Assembly: GCA_007120745.1 (NCBI GenBank)
Contig: SKNC01000068.1
Location: 1 to 8,944 of the forward strand
DNA length: 8,944 nt
Source: Bacillota bacterium
GTDB taxonomy: Bacteria > Bacillota > Dethiobacteria > SKNC01
Direction: 5' to 3'
Positions 1-5,800 of this stretch are shown in pieces. The notes beneath the pieces are model-generated. The model made no database searches. It saw nothing but the letters and a program-made list of their open reading frames with translations, and was not told the DNA's origin. The first letter of the stretch is position 1; each line of letters opens with the position of its first letter. A program made the position numbers and the translations under genes.

Positions 1-255
1 ATTCAGCCACAGGCTCCGGTACACGTCCTGGTGGTGCCTAAGGAACATATTCCTACGATTATGGATGTGACGGAGAACAATTCTGAATTAATCGGTTATC
101 TCCATATGAAGGTAAAGGAAATTGCGAAAAGTTTAGGGGTTGCGGAAAGTGGTTTAAGGCTGGTGTGCAATTACGGCAAAGATGGTGACCAGATTATACA
201 GCATATCCATTTCCATCTTCTGGGTGGTCGTCCATTAACCTGGCCGCCGGGTTAG
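1..255 (+). CDS. hinT: HIT family purine nucleoside phosphoramidase (HinT-like), 5'-truncated
   Basis: This is the C-terminal 84 residues of a histidine-triad hydrolase, reading in frame from base 1 to TAG at 253-255. Visible family signatures are the P-x-A-P-V-H-V-L-V-V-P-K strand near residues 3-14, an N-Y-G-K-D-G-D-Q segment (57-64), and the triad H-I-H-F-H-L-L at residues 68-74 followed by GGR. By family knowledge the middle histidine (residue 70 here) is the nucleophile that forms the nucleotidyl intermediate. HinT proteins are about 114 residues, so roughly the first 30 lie upstream of the window. The family hydrolyses AMP-lysine and similar phosphoramidates in the cytosol; the physiological substrate is poorly defined. 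The gene ends one base before the rpsU promoter, with no terminator visible between them. The family assignment is firm; the exact subfamily is inferred. Confidence 0.93.
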   Translation: MQPQAPVHVLVVPKEHIPTIMDVTENNSELIGYLHMKVKEIAKSLGVAESGLRLVCNYGKDGDQIIQHIHFHLLGGRPLTWPPG

Positions 256-284
256 TTGACAGCTTTTTCAGCACAGTGTATAAT
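256..284 (+). promoter_or_regulatory. Consensus sigma-A promoter for rpsU-yqeY
   Basis: TTGACA (256-261), a 17-nt spacer and TATAAT (279-284) match the vegetative consensus at all twelve positions. The -35 box starts directly after the hinT stop codon. Transcription is expected to start near 288-291, giving a leader of about 95 nt before the rpsU start at 386. The leader holds only weak pairing possibilities, such as GTAC/GTAC around 302-314 and GCAAAC (322-327) with GTTTGT (362-367), and no recognisable riboswitch. A perfect promoter fits a highly expressed ribosomal protein gene. Confidence 0.85.
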
Positions 285-370
285 TTACTGTATAGATTAA
301 TGTACTTATAGTACCAATCTCAGCAAACATCTCGTAGTGTATGAAGCTTATTGTTAATGCGGTTTGTAGC

Positions 371-380
371 GAGGGGAGGG
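371..380 (+). promoter_or_regulatory. Ribosome binding site fixing the rpsU start at GTG 386
   Basis: GAGGGGAGGG lies 5 nt upstream of GTG 386. The frame is open further upstream to an ATG at 341, but that ATG has no Shine-Dalgarno sequence. The protein starting at 386 begins M-A-E-I-K-V-G, matching the usual S21 N-terminus, so the 15 upstream codons are not coding. Confidence 0.85.
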
Positions 381-385
381 AAATT

Positions 386-565
386 GTGGCGGAGATCAAA
401 GTAGGAAAAAATGAAACTCTGGACAGTGCTTTAAGAAGGTTTAAAAAACAATGCGCCAAAGCAGGTGTCCTGTCAGAGGTGCGTAAACGCGAACATTATG
501 AAAAACCCAGTGTGAAACGGAAGAAAAAATCAGAAGCAGCTCGTAAAAAGAAACGTTTTTACTAG
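386..565 (+). CDS. rpsU: 30S ribosomal protein S21
   Basis: The protein is 59 residues, a normal length for bS21. It reads M-A-E-I-K-V-G-K-N-E, then the S-A-L-R-R-F-K-K-Q-C-A-K-A-G core, a V-R-K-R-E-H-Y-E-K-P-S segment, and a very basic C-terminal tail rich in K and R. S21 is a late-assembling small-subunit protein on the platform near the 3' end of 16S rRNA, where it helps mRNA engagement during initiation. The GTG start is chosen from the strong SD and the family N-terminus. Its TAG stop (563-565) overlaps the SD of yqeY, so the two are tightly linked and probably translationally coupled. They are transcribed from the consensus promoter at 256-284. Confidence 0.97.
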   Translation: MAEIKVGKNETLDSALRRFKKQCAKAGVLSEVRKREHYEKPSVKRKKKSEAARKKKRFY

Positions 566-576
566 GGGGAAGTTGG

Positions 577-1020
577 ATGACCCTAAATGATCGAATGAAT
601 GAAGATATGAAAGCTGCCATGAAAGCCAAAGACAAGTTCACGCTTTCAGTTTTACGTATGTTGCGTTCAGAAATTAAGAACGAGGAAATAGCCAAAAAAG
701 AGAAGTTGAATGACGAAGCAGTTGTTCAAGTGTTAAGCCGTGAATTAAAAAAGCGTAAAGACGCTGCGGAGGAATATAGGAAATTCCATCGTGAGGATAC
801 GGCTGCGGAGTTGGATAAAGAAGCACAGATTATCCTTTCTTACCTGCCGGAACAGCTTTCTGAGGAAGAGATTACAGAAATTGTGAAGAAAGCTGTGGAA
901 AAGACCGGTGCCCAAAGTAAAAAAGATATGGGCAAAGTGATGGGCGAAATTATGCCTGAGCTAAAAGGCAGAGCTGACGGCCGGTTGGTAAACCAGATAG
1001 TACAGTCTTTTTTAGAGTAA
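577..1020 (+). CDS. yqeY: GatB/YqeY domain protein
   Basis: This is a 147-residue cytosolic protein of the stand-alone YqeY family, about the usual length. It has the charged helical N-terminus (M-T-L-N-D-R-M-N-E-D-M-K-A-A-M-K, with S-V-L-R-M-L-R-S-E-I-K at 24-34) and the family's C-terminal signature D-M-G-K-V-M-G-E-I-M-P followed by L-K-G-R-A-D-G (117-135). The fold is homologous to the tail domain of GatB of the tRNA amidotransferase, which contacts tRNA. A tRNA-linked role is plausible for YqeY but its biochemical function is not established. The start ATG has the SD AGGGGGA (564-570) six bases upstream, overlapping the rpsU stop. The gene ends eight bases before an intrinsic terminator, so rpsU-yqeY looks like a bicistronic unit. 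Confidence 0.93.
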   Translation: MTLNDRMNEDMKAAMKAKDKFTLSVLRMLRSEIKNEEIAKKEKLNDEAVVQVLSRELKKRKDAAEEYRKFHREDTAAELDKEAQIILSYLPEQLSEEEITEIVKKAVEKTGAQSKKDMGKVMGEIMPELKGRADGRLVNQIVQSFLE

Positions 1021-1027
1021 TTATGTG

Positions 1028-1061
1028 GGGCTTGGTGTAGAATACACCAAGTCCTTTATTT
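1028..1061 (+). terminator. Intrinsic terminator after yqeY
   Basis: A 12-bp stem pairs 1028-1039 (GGGCTTGGTGTA) with 1043-1054 (TACACCAAGTCC), with one G-T wobble and a 3-nt GAA loop. It is followed by TTTATTT (1055-1061). The T tract is interrupted by one A, so termination may be partial. It lies only about 20 nt before the nfeD start codon. Confidence 0.8.
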
Positions 1062-1082
1062 GAAATTGGGGGAGGAGTTCCT

Positions 1083-2417
1083 GTGGTAAGGCCAAGGGTA
1101 TTCATTTTGATTGTCATTTTAATATGTTTATCTGCTGTTTCCCTGCTGCAGGCGTCGGTTTTGGGGGAAACTGTGTACCTGGTACCCCTGGAGGGGGCTG
1201 TGGAGCACAGCCTGAAGATTTACCTGGAAAGGTCTTTCAGTGAAGCGGAACGGAACAATGCCTCTGCTGTGATTTTGGAGTTTAATACTCCGGGAGGTAG
1301 GGTTGATGCTGCCATAGAGATTAAGCAGTTAATATTGGACACAGATATTCCGGTGTATGCTTACGTGCGGCACCAGGCCATATCTGCAGGAGCTTATTTG
1401 GCCATGGCCTGCGACAGGCTTTATATGGCACCGGGGGGCACTATCGGGGCGGCGGAATTGAGACAGGGCCTGTCATCTGAGGAAATCACCGACGAAAAAC
1501 TCTTGTCTGTCTGGGAGCAGGAAATGAGGAATGTTGCGGAGCTGAGAGACAGGGATCCGGACATCGCTGCTGCTATGGTTCGAAGAGAGATCAGCATTCC
1601 CGGGGTGGTGGAATCCGGCCAGCTTTTAACCATGACCGCCCGGCGGGCAGATTCAATAGGCTTTATTGATGGAACATTTAATAACAGGGGTGAGCTGTTG
1701 GAACATTTGGAGCTGCAGGAGGCCCAGGTGATTACCAAAGAGATGTCTGCGGCGGAGCGGCTTGCCAGATTCATTACTCATCCGGTTACTTCTACTATCC
1801 TTTTAACCATCGCCTTTGTGGCCTTAGTCTTGGAAATCATGACGGCGGGCTTTGGTGTGGCCGGAAGCGTAAGTATCCTGGCTTTTACACTTTTCTTCGG
1901 AGGCCATATCATTGCGGGGTTGGCAGGATATGAAGTGATAATTCTTTTCCTCATGGGAATTGTTTTGATGCTGACGGAAGCCTTTGTCGCGGGATTCGGC
2001 ATACTGGGGTTGGCGGGAATTGCTGCCCTGATCGCTTCTATTCTGCTTTCTGCTGCGGAAACCGGGGAAATGCTCACAAACCTGGTAATTGCCCTGGTTC
2101 TTTCAGCAGTTATTATCGGGATTTCGATGAAATATATGGTGAGAAGCAAATGGCTCAGTAATATTATTCTTAACTACAGTGAGGATAAAGAACTGGGTTA
2201 TGTGGGCCCCCAGCATGTCCTGCAGCTGATGGATAAGGAGGGCATTACCCTAACACCTCTCAGGCCTTCGGGCACCGCTGAATTTGATGGAAACAGGTTT
2301 GACGTGGTCAGCGAAGGGGGGTTTGTGGCGATGAACACCCCGGTGAAGGTTACCAAGATTGACGGCCCCCGGGTGATTGTAAGGGAAATTAAAACTAAAG
2401 ATGAGGAGGCGAATTAA
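1083..2417 (+). CDS. nfeD: NfeD family membrane-bound serine protease (ClpP/SppA-class) with C-terminal OB-fold
   Basis: This is a 444-residue long-form NfeD. An N-terminal signal/anchor helix (5-25) precedes a ClpP/SppA-like protease domain (about 30-200), with the oxyanion-region P-G-G at 70-72, the presumed nucleophile Ser101 in A-I-S-A-G-A-Y, and a presumed general base Lys139 in D-E-K-L-L-S-V-W. Five hydrophobic helices follow (about 236-350), then a C-terminal NfeD OB-fold (about 372-437) with the typical T-P-L-R-P-S-G-T-A-E-F-D-G motif. By family knowledge the protease faces the outside and cleaves hydrophobic segments of membrane proteins; archaeal homologues cut stomatin. The catalytic residues are assigned by motif position, not by alignment. 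GTG 1083 has SD GGGGGAGGAG (1068-1077), about 5 nt away. The frame abuts floA (TAA then ATG with no gap), the classic NfeD-flotillin pair. Confidence 0.95.
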   Translation: MVRPRVFILIVILICLSAVSLLQASVLGETVYLVPLEGAVEHSLKIYLERSFSEAERNNASAVILEFNTPGGRVDAAIEIKQLILDTDIPVYAYVRHQAISAGAYLAMACDRLYMAPGGTIGAAELRQGLSSEEITDEKLLSVWEQEMRNVAELRDRDPDIAAAMVRREISIPGVVESGQLLTMTARRADSIGFIDGTFNNRGELLEHLELQEAQVITKEMSAAERLARFITHPVTSTILLTIAFVALVLEIMTAGFGVAGSVSILAFTLFFGGHIIAGLAGYEVIILFLMGIVLMLTEAFVAGFGILGLAGIAALIASILLSAAETGEMLTNLVIALVLSAVIIGISMKYMVRSKWLSNIILNYSEDKELGYVGPQHVLQLMDKEGITLTPLRPSGTAEFDGNRFDVVSEGGFVAMNTPVKVTKIDGPRVIVREIKTKDEEAN

Positions 2418-3410
2418 ATGACGCAAATTGTTTTTCTGCTAATTATTGTTGCCCTGGCGTTTGTGGGAATTTCTTTGATTTTCAGCCTTATACCCCTGGG
2501 CCTTTGGATTTCAGCCCTGGCTGCAGGAGTTAAAATCAGCATTATTACCCTGGTGGGAATGAGGCTGCGCCGGGTTCCACCGGCCAAAATTGTAAATCCC
2601 TTGATTAAAGCTAATAAGGCGGGATTGGACCTAAGTGTGGATAAACTGGAAGGCCATTACCTGGCCGGGGGTAATGTGGATCGGGTTGTTGATGCCCTGA
2701 TTGCAGCCCAGAGGGCTAATATTCCCCTGGGATTTGAAAGAGCTGCAGCTATCGATCTGGCCGGTAGGGATGTTTTAACTGCCGTACAGATGAGTGTAAA
2801 CCCAAAAGTAATTGAAACACCCATCGTTGCCGCAGTTGCCAAAGATGGTATTGAGGTGAAGGCCAAGGCTAAAGTGACCGTTCGGGCAAACATTGACCGG
2901 CTGGTTGGAGGTGCCGGTGAGGAAACCATTATTGCCCGGGTAGGGGAAGGAACAGTCACTTCTATCGGTTCCGCCGAAAGTCACAAAGACGTTCTGGAAA
3001 ATCCCGACTCCATTTCTAGAAATGTGTTAAACAAGGGGTTGGATGCAGGGACAGCTTTTGAAATTCTTTCTATTGATATTGCTGATGTAGATGTAGGCAA
3101 AAATATCGGTGCCATTCTGCAGACAGACCAGGCGGAGGCAGATAAGCGAATTGCCCAGGCTAAGGCAGAGGAAAGAAGAGCTATGGCTGTGGCTAAGGAA
3201 CAGGAAATGAGAGCTTCCGTGCAGGAAATGAGAGCCAAAGTGGTGGAGGCGGAGGCTGAGGTACCTAAGGCTATGGCACAGGCGTTAAGGGATGGTAATC
3301 TGGGTGTTTTAGATTACCAGAACCTCCAAAATATTATTGCAGATACCCGTATGAGAGATTCAATCGGCAAAACAGGAAGTCCAGACAAGGGAGAGGGAGA
3401 TAGGAAGTAA
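2418..3410 (+). CDS. floA: Flotillin-like protein FloA
   Basis: At 330 residues this is essentially the length of B. subtilis FloA (YqfA). The N-terminus has a long hydrophobic membrane-inserting segment (about 3-47). An SPFH/PHB-like domain follows (roughly 55-235), with the family stretch P-P-A-K-I-V-N-P and V-K-A-K-A-K-V-T-V-R-A-N at 147-158. An Ala/Glu-rich coiled coil (about 237-290) and a C-terminal segment with N-L-G-V-L-D-Y-Q-N-L-Q-N come next. FloA oligomerises at the cytosolic face of the membrane and organises functional microdomains that affect fluidity, protease and kinase activity. ATG 2418 directly follows the nfeD stop, and its SD GAGGAGG (2403-2409) lies inside nfeD, so translation is coupled and NfeD is the likely partner. 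The C-terminal tail (318-330) is short, polar and charged. Confidence 0.96.
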   Translation: MTQIVFLLIIVALAFVGISLIFSLIPLGLWISALAAGVKISIITLVGMRLRRVPPAKIVNPLIKANKAGLDLSVDKLEGHYLAGGNVDRVVDALIAAQRANIPLGFERAAAIDLAGRDVLTAVQMSVNPKVIETPIVAAVAKDGIEVKAKAKVTVRANIDRLVGGAGEETIIARVGEGTVTSIGSAESHKDVLENPDSISRNVLNKGLDAGTAFEILSIDIADVDVGKNIGAILQTDQAEADKRIAQAKAEERRAMAVAKEQEMRASVQEMRAKVVEAEAEVPKAMAQALRDGNLGVLDYQNLQNIIADTRMRDSIGKTGSPDKGEGDRK

Positions 3411-3432
3411 CCCTTATCTCAGGGCTCTTTTT
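3397..3432 (+). terminator. Weak hairpins after floA, possible partial terminator
   Basis: Two mutually exclusive hairpins can form. GAGATAGG (3397-3404) pairs with CCTTATCTC (3412-3420) with one bulged T. Alternatively, CCCT (3411-3414) pairs with AGGG (3421-3424), and a five-T run follows at 3428-3432. Neither is a strong stem directly next to a T run, so this is at most a leaky terminator between floA and the next gene. Confidence 0.3.
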
Positions 3433-3442
3433 GACGGCACAG

Positions 3443-3451
3443 TGATTTAAT
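3443..3451 (+). promoter_or_regulatory. Candidate extended -10 element before the 3494 gene
   Basis: TGATTTAAT fits an extended -10 (TG, one base, then TTTAAT, five of six against TATAAT). No matching -35 lies 17 nt upstream; the nearby TTGACG (3431-3436) is too close to serve. The start would be near 3458, about 36 nt before the coding start. AT-rich intergenic sequence makes chance matches likely. Confidence 0.25.
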
Positions 3452-3477
3452 TTATTTAGACTGGTTTTATCCAGAAC

Positions 3478-3485
3478 GGTGGTGA
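3478..3485 (+). promoter_or_regulatory. Probable ribosome binding site favouring GTG 3494
   Basis: GGTGGTGA matches the anti-SD complement GGAGGTGA at seven of eight positions and ends 8 nt before GTG 3494. The two tandem GTG codons at 3479 and 3482 lie inside this motif and have no SD of their own, so the later start is preferred. Confidence 0.5.
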
Positions 3486-3493
3486 AGTTATTC

Positions 3494-4048
3494 GTGGAAA
3501 ATCTGGGGATTATAATCTTATTTATCATTTTTTCTGTGGTAAGGAGATGGCTCCAGCAGCAGCAAAAAGAGGAACCGCCTGTACCCACAAGACCCGGAAG
3601 GAGGCCTGTTCCACCTGATGCTGAAGATGACCAGGAAATTCCTCCTGTGAAGGCCAGGGAGACAAGGCCGGCTCATCCCTTTGAAGAACTGGAGGAGCTC
3701 TTTGAAAGATTTTCCGGGCAGAGGCCTCAGGAGGAACCCATGGTAATATCTACGCCCGGGGGTGCAGCCCATAGGGAAAAAGAAGAGCCTTCCGAAAGAA
3801 AAAGGGAGATTCGAATAAAAGAAAAGCCTGTGGAAAAACCCCGGCAGAAACAGGAAGCAGGAGTTAAGCCTGTGACTAATAGAAAAACCGAGGAACCCCT
3901 GAACTTGGAGGTGCTGGAGGAGGAGCAGCCGGCAGCTCAGTTTACTGCAGAAAATGCTGTTACAGGGATCATATTTTCAGAAGTTCTGGGGCCACCCCGG
4001 TCCAGGAAGCCCTTTTCTTTAAGGCAGACAAATAAGCTGCAGAGCTGA
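3494..4048 (+). CDS. Hypothetical membrane-anchored, charge-rich protein in the yqfB position
   Basis: I do not recognise a named family. From GTG 3494 the protein has 184 residues (189 if an upstream GTG at 3479 is used). One hydrophobic helix spans residues 4-16 (G-I-I-I-L-F-I-I-F-S-V-V), followed by R-R-W-L and a Gln run, which suggests a short N-terminal anchor with a cytosolic remainder. Residues 25-150 are rich in P, E, K and R and probably disordered, apart from a short amphipathic segment at 63-73 (F-E-E-L-E-E-L-F-E-R-F). The C-terminus is less biased, with I-F-S-E-V-L-G-P-P-R-S-R-K-P-F at 160-174. This motif resembles one I associate from memory with similar clostridial hypothetical proteins. 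The gene lies between floA and the sporulation gene yqfC, where B. subtilis carries the shorter yqfB. A role at the membrane with FloA is only inferred from position. Confidence 0.75.
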   Translation: MENLGIIILFIIFSVVRRWLQQQQKEEPPVPTRPGRRPVPPDAEDDQEIPPVKARETRPAHPFEELEELFERFSGQRPQEEPMVISTPGGAAHREKEEPSERKREIRIKEKPVEKPRQKQEAGVKPVTNRKTEEPLNLEVLEEEQPAAQFTAENAVTGIIFSEVLGPPRSRKPFSLRQTNKLQS

Positions 4049-4076
4049 TCTTTAAATATTAGTAATAAAGGATGAG

Positions 4077-4107
4077 AGAGTGTGAAAGAAATTTTACACT
4101 CTTTTTT
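4077..4107 (+). terminator. Strong intrinsic terminator closing the nfeD-floA unit
   Basis: An 11-bp stem pairs 4077-4087 (AGAGTGTGAAA) with 4092-4102 (TTTTACACTCT), with one G-T wobble and a GAAA tetraloop. It runs straight into TTTTT (4103-4107) and then further T-rich sequence. This is a textbook rho-independent terminator 28 nt after the stop codon of the hypothetical gene. Confidence 0.9.
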
Positions 4108-4160
4108 CTATTTCCCGTTTAACTCCAATTTTACCGGGTACACTGCCCCCGCTTTTCCTT

Positions 4161-4190
4161 TCATACTTTTAAAAAGGAATGCATAAACCT
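4161..4190 (+). promoter_or_regulatory. Candidate sigma-E-type (mother cell) promoter for yqfC-yqfD
   Basis: TCATACTT (4161-4168) resembles the sporulation sigma-E -35 (ATA followed by T-rich sequence). CATAAACCT (4182-4190) resembles its CATA-type -10, with 13 nt between them. The predicted start is near 4197, about 20 nt before TTG 4219. Sigma-E control of yqfC and yqfD is known in B. subtilis. The match here is partial, and TATAAG (4190-4195) could alternatively be a sigma-A -10 lacking a good -35. Confidence 0.35.
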
Positions 4191-4218
4191 ATAAGAGAGA
4201 TTAGGGGAGGTTATCCGC

Positions 4219-4494
4219 TTGAGTTTCAAGAAAAAATTCAGGAGTTCCCTGGCGGATGTATTTGAGCTGCCGAAAGAAATTTTGCTGGATCTACCCCGAG
4301 TTACCCTGGTGGGGAATGTACAGATGTACATTCAAAACCACAAAGGAGTGGTAGAATATACGGACAAAGTCATCCGAATCAGTATCAGCGGTGGTGAACT
4401 GGTGATCCAAGGGGAAGGGTTGACCATAAAAAACATTTATTCGGAAGAAATTTTTGTGGATGGTCTGATTTATCATCTGGAGTACGCGGTATAA
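4219..4494 (+). CDS. yqfC: Sporulation protein YqfC (YabP/YqfC family)
   Basis: This 91-residue protein has the family pattern: a basic N-terminus, then F-E-L-P-K-E-I-L-L-D-L-P-R-V-T-L-V-G at 15-32, a Y-T-D-K-V-I-R-I segment (47-54), and G-E-L-V-I-Q-G-E-G-L (59-68) leading to I-Y-S-E-E-I-F-V-D-G-L-I (73-84). No signal peptide or membrane helix is visible. YqfC proteins are restricted to endospore formers and are expressed in the mother cell in B. subtilis; the molecular role is unclear. YabP, a relative, acts in spore coat assembly. The TTG start is chosen because AGGGGAGG (4203-4210) sits 8 nt upstream and the N-terminus fits the family. The gene precedes yqfD by 43 nt, a conserved pairing. 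Confidence 0.93.
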   Translation: MSFKKKFRSSLADVFELPKEILLDLPRVTLVGNVQMYIQNHKGVVEYTDKVIRISISGGELVIQGEGLTIKNIYSEEIFVDGLIYHLEYAV

Positions 4495-4537
4495 CCCGTA
4501 CTTAATCAGAGGAAGGCCATGAAAGGAGGTACTGCTG

Positions 4538-5770
4538 GTGCCAATTATGAATTTATGGTATTATATGAATGGATATATTACAATTTCTATACGGGGAAGC
4601 CGCAGCGAACGACTGATTAACCTGGCCATCAACCGGGGGATTATTCTCCGGGATATCCGGCGTTTTGGCAGTATTGCATATATGAAAGTGGATATCGATG
4701 GGTTTAAAAAATTGAGGCCGCTTGCCCGCAGGACAAGGTGTAAGGTAAAGATAGAAAAAAAAGCGGGGATTCCTTTTTTTATTTACAGGTTGACCGTTCG
4801 CAGGGGATTTGTGGCAGGAGCAGTCTTTTTTGTTATTCTGCTGTACCTTCTTTCTTCCTTCATATGGTTTGTGGATATCGTTGGGACGGAGGAAGTGGAC
4901 CCACATCTGGTTTCAGAACTGTCCAGGGAACTAGGTCTGAAACCAGGAGCCTTTAAAAATACCCTGGACCTTGAAAAAATCAGCAATGAAGTGGTAATCA
5001 GGGTTCCTGATATTTCCTGGGCAGGAATTGAAATTACCGGGACCCGGGCCAGGCTTGAGATTGTTGAAAAAGTCAAAGGGGAAGAACCCGGGGAAGTGGG
5101 TTATTCTCATATAATTGCTTCCAAAGATGGGCTGATTACTGATATTATGGTTATTTCAGGTATGGCGGAAGTGTCGGTGGGGGATACCGTTACTGCAGGA
5201 GAGGTGTTAATCAGCGGAATCCTTCGTGCTGATTTCCCTGAGGTTGAAGAAGAAGATGATGACTCGGAAGAGAACAGGATTCGGGAGAGTTATGTCAGGT
5301 CCCGGGGTACTGTAGAAGCCAGGGTGTGGTATGAAGGTTCGGGGGTTTCTACACTTCTGGAAAAAAAATATGAGCCCACGGGGAAATACTCCAGCAGTTC
5401 TTATATAAAAGTTGGGGATAAGCAGTTTTATACCCGGGGAGACGGTCAGAATCCCTTTACTTACTCCAGGCTAAATCAATCAAGGCGAATTATACGATGG
5501 AGGAATTTTAAGCTTCCTGTGGAAATAGTACACCTTCAATATAATGAATTGAATCTGGTAGAAAAGGAGTTAACCCATCAGGAAGCATTGGATAAAGCAG
5601 TTCTGCAGGCACAGGAGGAAGCCAGAAAGCAGCTCCCTTCTCAAGCAGAAGTGGTGGAAGAAAACGTGGAAATCCTGGACACAGAGGATGAACAGGTGAT
5701 TGAAGTAAGATATGTTATTGAAACGATTGAACAAATTGGTAAAGAAAAACCAATGGTTCTGGATAGCTGA
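4538..5770 (+). CDS. yqfD: Stage IV sporulation protein YqfD (putative)
   Basis: At 410 residues this is close to B. subtilis YqfD (about 398). The N-terminal cytosolic region (1-88) has W-Y-Y-M-N-G-Y-I-T-I-S-I-R-G and a basic stretch. A single transmembrane helix (about 91-111) follows, then a large extracytoplasmic part with the POTRA-like V-D-I-V-G-T-E-E-V segment. The family block at 190-228 includes H-I-I-A-S-K-D-G-L-I and V-G-D-T-V-T-A-G-E-V-L-I-S-G. The C-terminus (340-400) is helical, then ends in a beta-like E-V-R-Y-V-I-E-T. An acidic run at 235-246 (E-V-E-E-E-D-D-D-S-E-E-N) looks like a loop insertion. The family is needed for efficient sporulation and probably acts in the mother-cell membrane around the forespore; its mechanism is unknown. 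GTG 4538 has AAAGGAGGT (4522-4530) 7 nt upstream; the next ATG (4547) is too far from it. Confidence 0.94.
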   Translation: MPIMNLWYYMNGYITISIRGSRSERLINLAINRGIILRDIRRFGSIAYMKVDIDGFKKLRPLARRTRCKVKIEKKAGIPFFIYRLTVRRGFVAGAVFFVILLYLLSSFIWFVDIVGTEEVDPHLVSELSRELGLKPGAFKNTLDLEKISNEVVIRVPDISWAGIEITGTRARLEIVEKVKGEEPGEVGYSHIIASKDGLITDIMVISGMAEVSVGDTVTAGEVLISGILRADFPEVEEEDDDSEENRIRESYVRSRGTVEARVWYEGSGVSTLLEKKYEPTGKYSSSSYIKVGDKQFYTRGDGQNPFTYSRLNQSRRIIRWRNFKLPVEIVHLQYNELNLVEKELTHQEALDKAVLQAQEEARKQLPSQAEVVEENVEILDTEDEQVIEVRYVIETIEQIGKEKPMVLDS

Positions 5771-5800
5771 ACTAAATTTATTCTAGGAGGGAACAATTTA

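Noticed and set aside
341..385. N-terminal extension of rpsU from ATG 341
   Set aside because: No SD precedes ATG 341, the added 15 residues are foreign to S21, and GTG 386 has a strong SD and the family N-terminus.
1421..2149. Long minus-strand frames opposite nfeD
   Set aside because: Biased Ser/Ala/Ile-rich translations with no motifs or SD, opposite a clearly coding gene. They are codon-structure shadows.
4519..4620. A 33-codon frame starting at ATG 4519, overlapping the start of yqfD
   Set aside because: Its possible SD (AGAGGAAGG) ends only 2 nt before the ATG, and the frame runs through the yqfD SD and coding start. The yqfD frame is strongly supported by its family motifs.
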